From NCBI GenBank assembly GCA_018857735.1, contig JABMCL010000970.1, positions 95,001-159,000 on the forward strand: a DNA stretch of 64,000 bases, written 5' to 3'. Under the pieces are notes generated by a model. That model ran no database searches and had not been told where the DNA came from. It saw only the letters and a list, made by a program, of their open reading frames with translations. Shown here piece by piece: positions 12,413 to 24,969 of this stretch (position 1 is the first letter of the stretch; each line of letters begins with the position of its first letter). The translations under genes and the position numbers were made by a program. Source of the stretch: Alviniconcha marisindica (lineage: Eukaryota; Mollusca; Gastropoda; Provannidae).

Positions 12413-14179
12413 CTTCCATCTCTTCCACGATTGACAGTCATGGCCTTGCCAGAAAAAGCTTGTAGACCCTAATCTAGCGTAGCCAGGAAGCCGGCAGACT
12501 GCGCGTTCGTTGGCAGTAATAACATGCCACCCGTAAAAAGCCTCCGCCTTTACGCCTCATGCAGTTCTCCCCCTGCCTCGTTAGACCTTGGCTCTCCCTC
12601 CCACCGCGAATACCACCCCGTTCCCTCCACCCGGTCTCTTCCACCCCGTTGCTTCCACCCATTTTTCTTCGCTCCTTCTTCTACCCCGTCTCCTCCACCC
12701 CGTTCTCTTCACTCCGTTCCTTCCAGCCAGTCCCCTCGACCCCGTTCCATCCACCCTTTTCCCCTATACTCGATCCAAATGTTTACCCTTCAATGCAGCA
12801 CGCCGAGTCATCCGATCATAAAGCCGCGCATAAAATGGACTGTGAAACCAAGCATAAATATTGTGTACGGTGCCGGTGGAACACACAAAGGACGAGGTCA
12901 AAAGCACTGCTTCCTTATACTGCGTTCGTTCAAAAGTACAAGAAGAAGAAAAAAGCGCAGGACGGTAATTTTAATCACTTTGCTTTTAAAAGCAACTCAT
13001 TAGCCACTGGGTTTTAAGCACATCAGCCGTACCACTTCCACGTCCACGTCCATGCGCGCGGGCGTCTATCTGTCTGTCTGTGTATTTATATGCCAACTTA
13101 TGACAGTATTGTTGACTTACGACTGTGCTATATAAGTTGTTTCACAATATGGATGTCCACAGCATTTTTTCTTCTGGTTCCAAAAGGGTAATATATGATA
13201 TTCGTTTATTGTGATTATAAGCTGTCTTTGCTTAGCCATGTATTTAGTTTCTCTGATGAGAAAATATCTTCAATTTTGAATCTTATCTCACAACGTTCCG
13301 AGTTCAGATGTGTTCTCACTGAGAGAGGTCGGAGAAAAGTCTAGCGGAGTATGTGTGTATGGGTGGGGGTGGGGCGGGGGGGGGGGGGGGGGGGGATTTT
13401 TTGACTCGGGACAGGGATCCCGGCAACGTCACCGTTGTTATCATCTGGACGTGACAATCCGGGGACACAGCGCGAAATAGTTCCGTTCCTATCGCCCAAA
13501 TATGCACTCGTTTATATTACGGCTCTATCTTTTTCTCTGGGTTAATTTTCCCCGCTTTGTAGTGGCTGATTTCAGTTCGTGTCTTCTCGGCACACACAAA
13601 ATGTCTCAACAGGAATTTTGGACCCTTGATTAGGCCTACGAAAGGTGGAAGCGTTTATTTACTATTATTGTCATTTTCAGCGGATGAAAAGACCCAACAA
13701 CGGAAAATGCTGAATTCAGATTAGACTGTTCAGTTCGCACAGCAATAGAAATTTATCGCATAAAAGAGGAAAATCAAAAAGGTGGAGTAAAAAAAAAAGA
13801 AAAACACTCCAAAACTCTTAACTTTGGATACACACAAAAACGAGATCTGTAGAAGAGTTTGTGTCTGCAAAAATCATCAATCATCGTCTTTTCAATTCAT
13901 TTCACCAAAACATTCAACGGGGTATACACCACACCAAAAGTGTCTGAGGGCTTCTTTACAAACTGGGCTTCCATTCGTCTTGCATGGTGGACTCTGAATG
14001 CCGAGGATCATACTTTATGAGTTGTGGAACAGCGTGGCCAAAAGCCCGAAGAAGCCACGATGAAAAACGGGGACAGGTCTGCGTCTGCACAATGATACCC
14101 TGCCTCATTGCCTATGTATCTACCTGTACCATCTGCATGGATGTACTGAAGGTCTCGACACGCTCGGTTTCAATTACGG

Positions 14180-14324
14180 TGTGTGTGTGTGTGTGGGTGT
14201 GGTGTGGTGTGGTGTGGTGTGGTGTGGTGTGGTGTGGTGTGGTGTTGTGTGGTGTGTCGTGTCGTGTCGTGTCGTGTCGTGTTGTGTTGTGTTGCGTTGT
14301 ACGTGGTGGTGTGTGCACTGGTGT

Positions 14325-14359
<35 letters not shown>

Positions 14360-14370
14360 TGTGTGTGTGT

Positions 14371-14438
<68 letters not shown>

Positions 14439-14443
14439 CGCGC
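14180..14443 (+). repeat. Pentanucleotide, (GA)n, (GT)n and (GC)n cluster
   Basis: GT, then GGTGT units (14198-14250), GTCGT units (14256-14280), GTTGT units (14281-14296), (GA)n 14330-14357, (GT)n 14356-14430, (CG)n 14430-14443. Confidence 0.94.
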
Positions 14444-15250
14444 TCATGATCGCGTTTATGAATTCTACTGTCGGTCGGTCGGTCAATCTGTGAATATAAT
14501 TTAACTCTTCCTGATGAGAGACAGAGACTGACAGATAGATATACAGGCAGACAAAGAGAGAGAGAGAGACAGCGAGACAGACAGATATCAACTACAGCTC
14601 TGGAAAACTAGCAGACCGATGCAGGTGCTTCCATATCCGCTTATCTCTCTCTCATTCGTCATCAAACACAACGCTTCAAGCAATTTTTAAAATATTGCTT
14701 TGCAGATAATGACATGCTGCTGTGTGTGTTTTTTATGCCCAGTTTCTGGTCTGGCTTATCTCATGCCGTTTGAGTGCCAAGCACCGATCGCTTGTACCAC
14801 TTCCCGGTAATCGAAAAATAAATAACAGGCAGCGTCACGGCAGACAGGCGACAGAAGTGATTTCTTAGTCGCACAGACTTCTGGTTCTCATCATATTATA
14901 CACGTGTGCCCAATGCGCCAATTTTGGATCCACTTCTGAGAGGGGCTGCGCTTTACTACGACCTTACAGCCACGGAAGATCAAGGGTTCAGCGTGGGCCT
15001 TTTCCTCAGTGTGCATCGTATTTGACCTGTATCGTATGAATTGTTAAAAGGAGTTTTAGTCATTTGTCAGTAAAGGCTTTAGGCCTCCTAACCGTCTGCT
15101 CTAAAACAAGAGTTAACGTCTCAGTTTTAAAAGGGTTCTGAATCTGTAAAATAAATCAAAAGGCCTTCATCAGTCTCATTACACTGTCTGCTCAATTGCC
15201 GAATTGGAGTGATACATTTACTATTAAGGGATAACAGATTACGTAACTTT

Positions 15251-15292
15251 GATGTTTAACGCCCAGTCAATCATTATGGTTATATCAGGGCG
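15251..15292 (-). mobile_element. SINE 3' tail, type A
   Basis: Reverse complement reads CGCCCTGATATAACCATAAT then GATTGACTGGGCGTTAAACA, close to the type A consensus. No (CTAA)n end is preserved. Confidence 0.75.
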
Positions 15293-16798
15293 AAGGGATA
15301 ACAGAAAGAGACAGAGAAAGAAAAAAAACTGCTAACAAATAACGCACACAGTATTATATGCACGTGCGCCTTTGCTGTGCCAAGTTTTTACAACAGCTGT
15401 ATTCATCAAAGTACTGAAACGCATGCAATGTTATTTATCATTATAAAGTTATAGTGCCTGTAAGTGCATGGTCTTCCCGGACTGCAAAACATACTACAGG
15501 CAGTACAGGCAAGCAGTCGCTGCCTGAGCCATATGAATAGTGCATGATTCCATGGCATGGTCGTGATGTGAGAGTGTGAGATTTTATAATAACGTCAGCC
15601 TGTCTCTCATGCACAAACCCCTCGCTTTGGACAACCACGTTATTTAGAACTGTGGAACAGTGGTGCAGCACAGCAGTTACACATTTATAACGGAACGTTT
15701 TCCTGACAATGAATATTATTGCTGGTGCACTTTCATCCAAAAACAGTCTCGTAAACAGATCAAGTTATAACATTACAACTTATAGAATCTTATAACTTCT
15801 TCTTCTTTTTTTTTTTTGGTGGGTGGGGGGGGGGGGTGGGGGGATTCTGCTCCACGCGAATCCATTCTGCACGCAAACTGAAATTCCAGCAGGTGGTTAC
15901 ATGACATCCAAAAGACATGTAGGGAGTATTTTGTCAACGGAATAAGTTGGGACCCAAGAGCACGGAATGAGTTAAAGGCTGTATGTAGTACGGCAGCACT
16001 GCCCTGCTAGAAGACTATCCACTCTTTCATATTAAGAAATAAAAAACAAGTGATATGGTCTGTGTTAGATTCGACTAAATAATGCTCTTCAGTGCATTCA
16101 AGTTTGTCAGCCTCGAATTTTAACCACACATAAGACTGTGGTGGATGGCATGACTTTGTCTAAAACGCGCAAAATCTCTTTCACAAGCCATATATATCGG
16201 ATTTTGCACTCTTTCACACTCTCAAACAGTTGATTTGGAACAACGACCCGAAGAACTGACTGAAGTACCGAACCACTGCAGTACCGCCCTTCCTCTCTGC
16301 CATGGTTGTCGGAGTTCCCAAACAGGAAATAAAGGACCAAGCCAATGGCAATCGTATGGAAGGAGTTATCTCCCCAAGTCCCCAGTGATTATTATCGGCC
16401 TTGCTGCACACAATGGCGGCACGTCCTGGTCCTGCCCGCTCCATGAAACACAGGTCTCAGGCAGCCCGCTCAACGAACACCACCTCTGTTTAGTCAAGCA
16501 ACCGAGGTGCGAGAGAAACGGGGCACCAAACAACTGCAAGACGTCTTTTGTGTCCTGGGGGTCTACCGCTAGCTTTGCGGCAATGCATAGAGGAGTAGGA
16601 GCCTGAGGTGGTGGTGGGGAGGGGTGGGGGGCGAACTTCAGTACCCACTGAAAAGGCTAAGAAGGGAGCAGGAAAAGCTGTGTAGAATTAAGCCGTAGCC
16701 CACTGCTGTCGATGTTGGATCAAGCGCATGTTTTGGAAGTCTATACTGGCCCTGTTTAAAAGTCTATACCACGTTGAGACACTTTGGCAATACTGTTA

Positions 16799-16855
16799 GC
16801 CCTGATATAACCCTATGTGGTTGACCGAGCTCTAAGCACCAACTAACTAACAAAC
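16799..16855 (+). mobile_element. SINE 3' tail, type A, with (CTAA)n end
   Basis: CCCTGATATAACCCTATGTG, GTTGACCGAGCTCTAAGCACC, then AACTAACTAACAAAC. This copy keeps the complete tail plus the tetranucleotide terminus. The upstream 140 bp shows no tRNA-like box. Confidence 0.8.
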
Positions 16856-17783
16856 TGGCAATACTGTAATAATAATTTCACGAAAACCAGTCACCACTCT
16901 CCACTGCCATCCACACTCCCGCCTTAGGAAGGAAGCAAAACAAAAAAGACAACACAGACAGGGAGATAGAAGGCTAAAAGAAAAGAAGAAAATGTTATAG
17001 AAACATTTCACGATTCAAACGCCGGATATCATTTTTCACTTTGACAAAACCTCTGCGAGACCGCCACTGTCTAACAAAACTTCAAATTGAAGCGCGAAGC
17101 ATACATCAAACATTCACAACGATTCACAGGAGCAACCTCTGGCCTTGCCATGAAAGGAAATCTCACTCTACAAAAAACACAAGTGGACAAAGAGCTGGGT
17201 GACAAGGGAATGGATGACTTCCAAAGAGAGAGCACAACCTGGCGAGCAGAATGAGTGATAGCTTTTCGCAGCTGAGAACTGGGGTTTGTGTGCAGCAATT
17301 TCCAACTTTAATCGATGATGCTGCCAAAATCCCCACACAAAAGAGTTGTTCGCACGAGCGCATAAAAGGGGACAGAACTCAATCTTATTCGAACGCTGGT
17401 TTGCTCTCTTCAGAAAATTCTGACCTACGAAGATATATATATATATATAGTTTGTTTTAAAAGGAATGGCGCGGTGCTCTTTATTGAAACGACGGTACGG
17501 TATACAAACAAGTAAAACTGAAGCGTCAAAATCAATGTTGGATTCCTGAAATAAGTTCCAAATAAACGGTGTGTTTTGTTTTTGTTTGTGGTGGGCAGTA
17601 CACGTATGCAAACCTGCTATCCAGTGAAATGTTGCTCTTCCTTCAGTGACGTGCTTTTCATTGCAACATTTCTCTCAAAGCTGAAAGTCCAAACCACAAA
17701 CACCAGTCGGGTAAAACAAGAAGTGATTATTTCAAGCTGACCGAGTGACTTTAATTTTTCAGTTTTAATCCAGCACAATTTGA

Positions 17784-18136
17784 TTATTCACCCAATGAAT
17801 AAATTTGCTCGGCTGGCTCGAAGCTAACCCAATTCTGCAGTCCCTGTGGCCCTCCCAGGAAGCAAATGTAAACGTTCCAAGTGACCCACCACAACGTTCT
17901 GCCCATTTCGTTTGGGAAGCAACGACAGAAATTTTGCGCCTCTATTTTTAGATGGATCGCCGATCGAGTGTCTGTGGCCTTGAGTGATGCACGGATGTAT
18001 TGATCCACGGATGAATGCGTAGACGAATGCGTGACACAGAGAAGGAAGAAATCAAACCAAACAAAGCGGAGAAAAACACACACTCTAATGAGGTTGACGA
18101 AACACAAGACAGCAAAAAGACCAAGCAAGCACTCAC
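17784..18136 (-). other. Open intronic extension of the last visible cadherin exon
   Basis: Past the donor at 18136 the cadherin frame stays open for about 117 codons before a stop near 17784. The read-through starts with a very hydrophobic stretch of roughly 30 residues rich in L, F, V and C. The strong GTGAGT donor and loss of cadherin character say this is intron. It is listed because intron retention here would end EC6 early and add a membrane-like segment. No AATAAA is seen on the minus strand just after the stop. Confidence 0.3.
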
Positions 18137-19064
18137 CAGAATCGGTGGCAATGATGGTCAGCGTGTACATGGGCGTGGCCTCCCTGTCCAAAGCCGTCAG
18201 CGCGGTAATCCTGCCGCTGAGGCCATCCATCTGGAAGACGCCCTTCACCTCCTGGCCGATGTCCCGCAGCTGGTAGGCCACGCGGCTGTTCTCCGTGGAA
18301 TCCTCGTCGCGGGCAGTCACCCGGATCACCTCCAACGGCACGTCCGACATGCCCTCCTGCACGTAGGCGATGTAGGGCGAGTCGTCGAACACGGGCTGGA
18401 AGTCGTTGACGTCAGTGACGGTGATGATGACGGTGGCCGTGCTGGAGAGGGTCCGCTCCACTCCGCTGTCTTCCGCCCGCACGATCAGTTCGTAGCGCGA
18501 CAGACGCTCGTAGTCCAGCTGCTTCTGCAGGCGGAGCACCCCGCTGGCCATGTCCAGGGCGAAGTCGTAGCTCTCGTCGCCGCTGAGGATGAAGTAGCGC
18601 ACGACGCCGTTCAGCCCTTCGTCCACGTCCGTGGCGACGACCCTCAAGAGACTGGTTCCAACGGACACGTCCTCCGGCACGGTCTTGTGGTACTTCCTGG
18701 CGGAGAACACCGGCGGGTTGTTGTTGACGTCTTCCACCTTCACCACCAGCATCTGCGTCGCCGACAGCGGCGGTGAGCCCCCGTCCGTCGCCGTCACCAT
18801 CAGCGAGTAGTTGGCCATCACCTCCCGGCGCAGAGCCGCGTTAACCTTGAGGTGACCGCTCGTGGGGTCGAGGACGAAAGGGTAGCCGAGGCCGGGGAGA
18901 GGGGCAAGGGTGAAGGTCACCTCGCTGTTGATGCCGCTGTCGTAGTCGATGGCAGAGATGGTGAAGACGGTTGTGCCGTTGGCGGTCTCCTCCTTGACGG
19001 AGGTGGTGTTGGCGCTAGTGAACTCGGGGTAGCAGTCGTTCACGTCCCGCAGACCCACAGTGAC
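18137..19064 (-). CDS. Cadherin exon 6 of those visible (EC3 end to EC6)
   Basis: The largest exon, residues 258-566. It contains the EC3 linker D-V-N-D-C-Y-P-E-F (264-272), all of EC4 and EC5, and most of EC6. EC4 (273-377) has D-Y-D (297-299), a degenerate L-R-R-E (335-338) where L-D-R-E is usual, and linker D-V-N-N-N-P-P-V-F (369-377). EC5 (378-483) has P-E-D, D-V-D, LDYE (440-443) and D-V-N-D-F-Q-P-V-F. EC6 has D-E-D (510-512), LDRE (549-552) and A-T-D-S, then a split glycine. Sequons at N276, N286 and N342. Acceptor CCCAAG (AAG, less usual) at 19070-19065; donor TCTG|GTGAGT. It is clearly more GC-rich than its flanks. The next exon should start in phase 1; none is recognisable below 18137. 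Confidence 0.96.
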
Positions 19065-19307
19065 CTTGGGGGGAAAAGGGAATCACGGTGATAATTACCC
19101 TTTAGGTACATGCGACAAGTCAGTTCGCAAAGTAAACATACGAGCCGCAGATTGGCTTTGATGGTACGAGCTTAGCATGGCTCAGCACTGGTGTGCGTAG
19201 CTCCACCTAAGGACTGCAACAATCCAGTATGATTGCTGGCTATCGTTTTTCCTAGCATGAGCAAAATCCCCAACCTTTTCAGCACAGAAAACATTTACAA
19301 AATACAA

Positions 19308-19394
19308 TATATATACATATATATACATATATAGATAGATACCTATCTATCTATATAGATAGATAGATAAATAGATAGATAGATAGATAGATAG

Positions 19395-19484
<90 letters not shown>

Positions 19485-19496
19485 GTGTGTGTGTGT
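19308..19496 (+). repeat. (TAGA)n and (GT)n array beside a cadherin donor
   Basis: ATAC/TAGA tetranucleotides to 19396, then about 100 bp of GT ending within ten bases of the intron donor at 19505. Confidence 0.95.
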
Positions 19497-19505
19497 GACT
19501 CTCAC

Positions 19506-19693
19506 CACGGTAGTGGTGGACTTGCGGTCATCCGGTTCCACAGCCTGGTCAGTGGCCATGACACTGAGGGTGTAGGTGGCCTGGGTTTCGCGGTCCAGTG
19601 GCGCTGCGGTCTGGATGGTGCCGGTGACCGGGTCCACCATGAACTGAAGGTTCGAATCCCCAACCAAGCTGTAGCGAACCTCGCCATTGGGAC
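19506..19693 (-). CDS. Cadherin exon 5 of those visible (body of EC3)
   Basis: Residues 195-257. It completes the split glycine and continues P-N-G-E-V-R-Y-S, then V-D-P-V-T-G-T-I (214-221), LDRE (227-230), A-T-D (241-243), and the strand K-S-T-T-T-V that completes in the next exon. Acceptor GTTGCAG at 19700-19694 in phase 1; donor GTG|GTGAGA in phase 0. It is separated from the preceding exon by a 22-kb intron, yet the joined protein is a seamless EC repeat. A long (CA)n array (transcript sense) starts within about ten bases of the donor. Confidence 0.95.
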
Positions 19694-20429
19694 CTGCAAC
19701 AGCATAGCCAGGGTGCCAATGAATACCAAGTATACAGCGAGCGATTTACCTAGGTTTAAAAATAAGCAACACATTCTTTGCACGTAAAACGGGACGCCAA
19801 AACACAGAGGGGGGCGGGGGCAAACAGCTCCAGGAGAGTACTGCAGGCAATTTTCTAGCGACGGCCTTCAGACGCTTAACTGTTTCCTGTCATAAAAGAA
19901 GTTCACCAAGCCCTGCATTTTCATCTAATTCATCACTGTCAACACTGCAAGCGATAGCTGCTTCGGAAATACGAAGCTGTTATATTTTCCCTGGTCTACT
20001 GCTGCTGTTGAACCGTGAGAAGCAAGTAGAATATTCATCCGTCTAGTCAAATTTCACTTCATATACTAGAGCACGCAATTGTACAGACTTCCTTTTTATT
20101 CTTTTCTTTTTTAAATTTGTTTCTTTGTGTTCCGAGCACGTTCCAGTAAATGGGCCTAAAGCCTTTAAAAAATATTCATGACCTATACATATTACATGGA
20201 AAGAAAACGACAGGATATGGAAATGTGTATGAAATGTGCCTTTAAGAAACGACTCAAAAATAGATGGAAAACGGAGAGAATGGTTGTTTTTATATATATA
20301 TACCCCAAGTTCCCTTTCCTAACTTCGTTTCGTTTCGTGGGGTGGGGTAAGGTACGGTAGGGGAGGATATGAACAATTATTTCAAAAAGCAGATTTATCA
20401 CAATCTTTAAAGCCTTTCAAACTGCCAAA

Positions 20430-20502
20430 CAGCTGCGAGATTCGAACGCATGCAGCCAGCTGGGGCTACTTGTGTACACATTACTATCTTACCACTGGAG
20501 GT
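20430..20502 (-). repeat. tRNA-derived fragment
   Basis: Minus strand: box A-like CAGTGGTAAGATAGTAATG and box B-like GCGTTCGAATCTCGC at tRNA-like spacing. The acceptor stem is not paired. Confidence 0.5.
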
Positions 20503-20620
20503 TTATTTTTGAAAAAAGAAGGGGAAAAAAATTCTTCAACAAGACGATCAAAAACTTGCACACATCATATATTGGGACTGTGGTGCGCAAATAGGCCGTT
20601 CCAGAGAAATAGAAACGTAA

Positions 20621-20715
20621 ACCTATGCAGAGGAAACTTGTAAAAAGTCATGCAGAGGAGACGTATAAAAAGTCACACTGAGGAGACTTACAGAAAGTCA
20701 TGCAGAGGAGACTCC
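20621..20715 (+). repeat. 25-bp minisatellite, about four units
   Basis: Units share CATGCAGAGGAGAC followed by an A/T-rich spacer ending AAAAAGT. Starts fall near 20624, 20648, 20674 and 20699. Units differ at several positions. Confidence 0.85.
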
Positions 20716-20987
20716 AATTCAATACAATCACCTGAACTCGCTTTTTTTTTAAATTCGTATCTGAGAAAGGGAACCAATGTAACCAAGCAATGCCAGGTGA
20801 GAGTTACCGTAGGCGACTCCGGTCTTTTTTGTTGTGATTGTGTTTGTGTGACGTCTTTCGAGCGCTAATTAACCCCCTTGTGTGTTGATTCCTCTGGAGA
20901 TACCAGAATAACTGACCTATTTCTCAGCAAACGTTTCCGCATACAACAAAACTGCCGTCTCCCAAGTTTTAGACGGATCTAGCTCTG

Positions 20988-21035
20988 AAGCAAGATTCAA
21001 ACACCGACACCAGACGGTTACACTAGTTAACACTC
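20988..21035 (-). repeat. tRNA-derived fragment, shortened
   Basis: Minus strand: TTAACTAGTGTAACCGTCTG, then GGTGTTTGAATCTTGC (box B-like). The middle is too short for a tRNA, so it is a degenerate SINE head at best. Confidence 0.4.
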
Positions 21036-21261
21036 TTTCTTGTATTCATACTGGACAAAATAATGGCAACATTTCGGCTGCTTTGTCTTTGACGTGTAAC
21101 AAAAGAATAGACAGCGATTTGACACGAAAACAGTCAAATAAAAATGGAAATAAGTCAATGACTTCAACGATAATACTAGGATTAAAAGCGCTCCAGTTCG
21201 ACTTTTTTGTAGGTTTCAACTTTGTTTTTCACTTCCGCTTTAGAGTTTTTCCAGCAGAAAT

Positions 21262-21290
21262 TACGTAGTTGGCAGGACGTTAAAAACCGA
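21262..21290 (+). mobile_element. SINE 3' tail fragment, type B
   Basis: TAGTTGGCAGGACGTTAAAA; only the last part of the type B tail remains. Confidence 0.5.
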
Positions 21291-21527
21291 TAATCAGTCA
21301 ATAAATTCCAGCAAAATGTCAGCCAGCCAACGGGGCAGAAAAATCAAGTCGATTGACACCAAGATCGATCGTAGCATTCTGATCAGGAACACTGATTTGT
21401 CTTTGGCCAAGCACAACGAGACAGGGGTCGGGGTGTGAGTCACCCCTTCCTATCGCCTTCATTCTACTTCTCCAAGCGAGAGACGTATCGCAGAGAGCAC
21501 GCACATGCATGGAACTGGTGACCGCGT

Positions 21528-21531
<4 letters not shown>

Positions 21532-21590
<59 letters not shown>
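21532..21590 (+). repeat. (CT)n array
   Basis: Pure CT, followed by a G-rich GGAGGGGGGTGGGGG stretch. Confidence 0.96.
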
Positions 21591-21594
<4 letters not shown>

Positions 21595-23014
21595 GGGGGG
21601 TGGGGGTGGCTCTTGCTTTTCATGAACAACCCAGCCCAGGAAGAAAAACAAACGATGAACACAAAAATCAAGACCCAACCTAAGATGATAAAGTGGAGAT
21701 TAAAACCTGACAACTCTCCCATTTCTTTTTCTTTTTCTTTTTGAGCGGGGGCCGAGCAGCAAAAAATCCGTGACTGATTAACTGTCATCCTTTACAACGA
21801 CAGTAAACGAAGGGAGAAAGAAGCTGCCACTTCTTATCTGTCACTAAAATCCTTTGAATGATGTCAGTAATACACTCATCGCGTCGTTTCCGGATTACAC
21901 TCTACCTGGCGATGACGTAAAAACGACTGTCGAAAGACTTGCATACATCACGTTATGTCAGGGACGTGAGGTTCAGAATTAAGCACACGCAACAAGAGAG
22001 ACATTTCAAAACGATCTCAGATGGCTGGACAAACGGGTTGGACAAATTCAGTCTTATTACATCCGTTAAAAAATAATTGAAAGCGGCAAAGCTGTGTCGG
22101 GAAGTATGGTATAAACATGTCTTATTCAAGAACGTTAATAGATAATACAAGAACATATAGCCACACCGAGCGTCGCACAAGCTAAGCTTAAAATATAAGC
22201 TTTACTGACTACTGTACATAAACAAACTGTATCTATACAGCCTGTTGCACTCAGCGGTGAGAATATTTACAGCTTGCATTTCTCATCTGGAAACTGCAGG
22301 TGTTTCTACGGAGCTACCTACGTCCATCCATCGTTTTTTTATTCGCAATTTCATTGACGCTCTCATAAATTTCCTCAACATCACTCACGCACAAAAGCCA
22401 TTACGTGACCTAGCGGACTACGACAGAACACTGCCCTTCCGAATAAAACACCCTGCTTTTATTGAAACGCCAACAAGTTTGACCAGGCAAACCAATATAA
22501 CACCCCCAGCCCTGAGTGTTGAACGTGCAAGCGATAATAAATCAGCTCCCGGTGTTCGAATGCATCACCCGTTGGTGCTCTGTCTCATAAAGCATACGAG
22601 CTTCCAAAAGGACCAGCCCCCGTCTCGGCTACGTGTGCGGGCCTGTATATTAAATTGAAATAAATGAGCTCCATTGGCGGGATAAGCCCCGTGGCTCCCC
22701 CTACCGCATGGCCCCACAGCTTGATACAGTTCAATATCGAAAGCCCCGACTGGGTCCATTGTTCCTGGACGTTTGCAAGAGCCTTCGCGTTTGATCCGCC
22801 ACGGAGAATGCCGCAGTATTTTATCTGCAGGTTCTGTGTGCATCGGCAAACCCAACCTTTGGGCAATATCGCCGCATACATAAGTACACATGCGGTGTGA
22901 AGTGTATTTCTTCATTCTGGGGGTTCCGCGTGCTGCCAACACATACGAAACATATTCAGATCCCCCCCACCCCTACCCGTTCCATCCCCCGTCTTCCCCT
23001 TCGCCCTTCCTAGC

Positions 23015-23168
<154 letters not shown>

Positions 23169-24087
23169 CACACACTACACACCAGCACGCTGACAGGCAA
23201 GCAAACAGAGAGGTGTGGGATGAGAAAGAGAATGGGAAGGAGGACAGTGAAGACGAGAGTGAGAGAGAGTACAGCCCAAGAGGGAAGGAGGGAAGGGGAA
23301 GAACAAAACTTCAAAAGAAGATCTACAATTCTACACAGTATCCAGACTGGACCCAGCCAGTCAGGCCTACAGACAGAGGGCCAGGCAGGAAAAGGTCAGA
23401 TTTGAACAAGGTGAATGTTTGATTCGGAGGAAACTCTGACACCGCTGTCTAAACATTCACCCAGCATCTCTTCTACCTCGGAATGTTCGCCGACCTTTCT
23501 CTCCCTGCCCTCCACTGTAACAGATCTACACACACCGCCACATCAAAAATGGCGCGACGAAGGTAGAGGGTGGTAAATCGAGAAGAAAAAGCTATACAGA
23601 AAACGGAAAACAACGACGGATGGAGGAAAGCAAAGAATAAAAGAAGAAGCGAAGAAACGTGCACCTTACACAACTGCAGCTATGCATCAGATCAGATCAC
23701 TGCTGTAGATATTTTAAGCGGTGACATTATGGCTGATTATTATTTCGTTCCAAACAACAACAAACGTACCTTCTCTGCACACCATAAAACTCTCACCAAT
23801 GGCCAAACAAAATCTAATGCAATTAAAGGGATTACAAAAGACCAAAATACCCCAGAGGTTTTACAATGTAATGTAAATGTAATGTTAAACAGAGTGTATA
23901 AAGTGCTTACACCTAATATAAACCCGAAGCGAAACACACGAAAATAGGAGTGTCAACGAAAATAAGTACAGAACCAGAGCACAATGAAATCCTACTAATC
24001 ATATAAACAATATACGACAACACTTCAATGTCTTCCTCATCACTTCCAAGACACACACACACAAACTTAATCGCTAATGACATTTAA

Positions 24088-24112
24088 ATAAGCACACACA
24101 CACACACACACA

Positions 24113-24178
<66 letters not shown>

Positions 24179-24185
24179 GCGCACG
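24088..24185 (+). repeat. (AC)n array
   Basis: AC with one ACC slip, ending in GCGCGCACGC. Confidence 0.96.
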
Positions 24186-24817
24186 CACAAACGCACAGAA
24201 TAACCGTGATTCGTCTTAGGAAAATGTGAAAAGCTGGAAGTCGAAGTAACAAAAGAAAGAAAATGCATTTTAGGTCTTCAACACAGAGGAAAGCTGAGAG
24301 GTAAAGGGTGCTTGTTTTGTTCTGTTTGGGGTTTTCCACTCTTTTTGTTTGTTTGTTTCCTCGGACAAGAGAGACGTGACCGCCAAACTGATGGCAGAAG
24401 CTGGCCTTTCTTCACACAGTCAAACGCAACAGAACTCAGCTGCTTTCACCAGCAGCAACTTTTGTCTCCATCACGCTTTTTCCGAATGTCTCTCCTGGTA
24501 ACCCTTCTGATAGCCTGTGCTTTCAAACTCACTCCACGCCCGTCTCTTGTTCTACACATCCTATCTTGATCAGCGTCTCGCCCACCAGGCTTGTATCTTT
24601 GGCGAGCATCTGAGACAAACACATGGAGGGCATTGTCTAAGGGAGAAAGGTCGGCTCGAGTCAGGATGTTCCGTGTCCGCAAGGAAAATCCTTCGAAGAT
24701 GGAAACAGTTTCCTTCCCCAGCAGTCCCACAATAGGATACCTGCACGATCGTGCTGACTAAATGATGAGGTTCGCTGTCTGAGAGGAAAGGAGTAAATGT
24801 CGATAACGAGAGACAAG

Positions 24818-24847
24818 TGCGCGCGCGCGCGTGTGTGTGTGTGTCAG

Positions 24848-24945
<98 letters not shown>

Positions 24946-24969
24946 AGTACACAATCGCGCGCGCGCACG

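Noticed and set aside
18015..18776. 253-residue plus-strand ORF
   Set aside because: It is the antisense shadow of the GC-rich cadherin exon 19064-18137; the minus frame carries all the EC motifs.
20430..20502. Possible tRNA gene
   Set aside because: Box A and B resemble tRNA, but the acceptor and anticodon stems do not pair; a decayed tRNA-derived repeat fits better.
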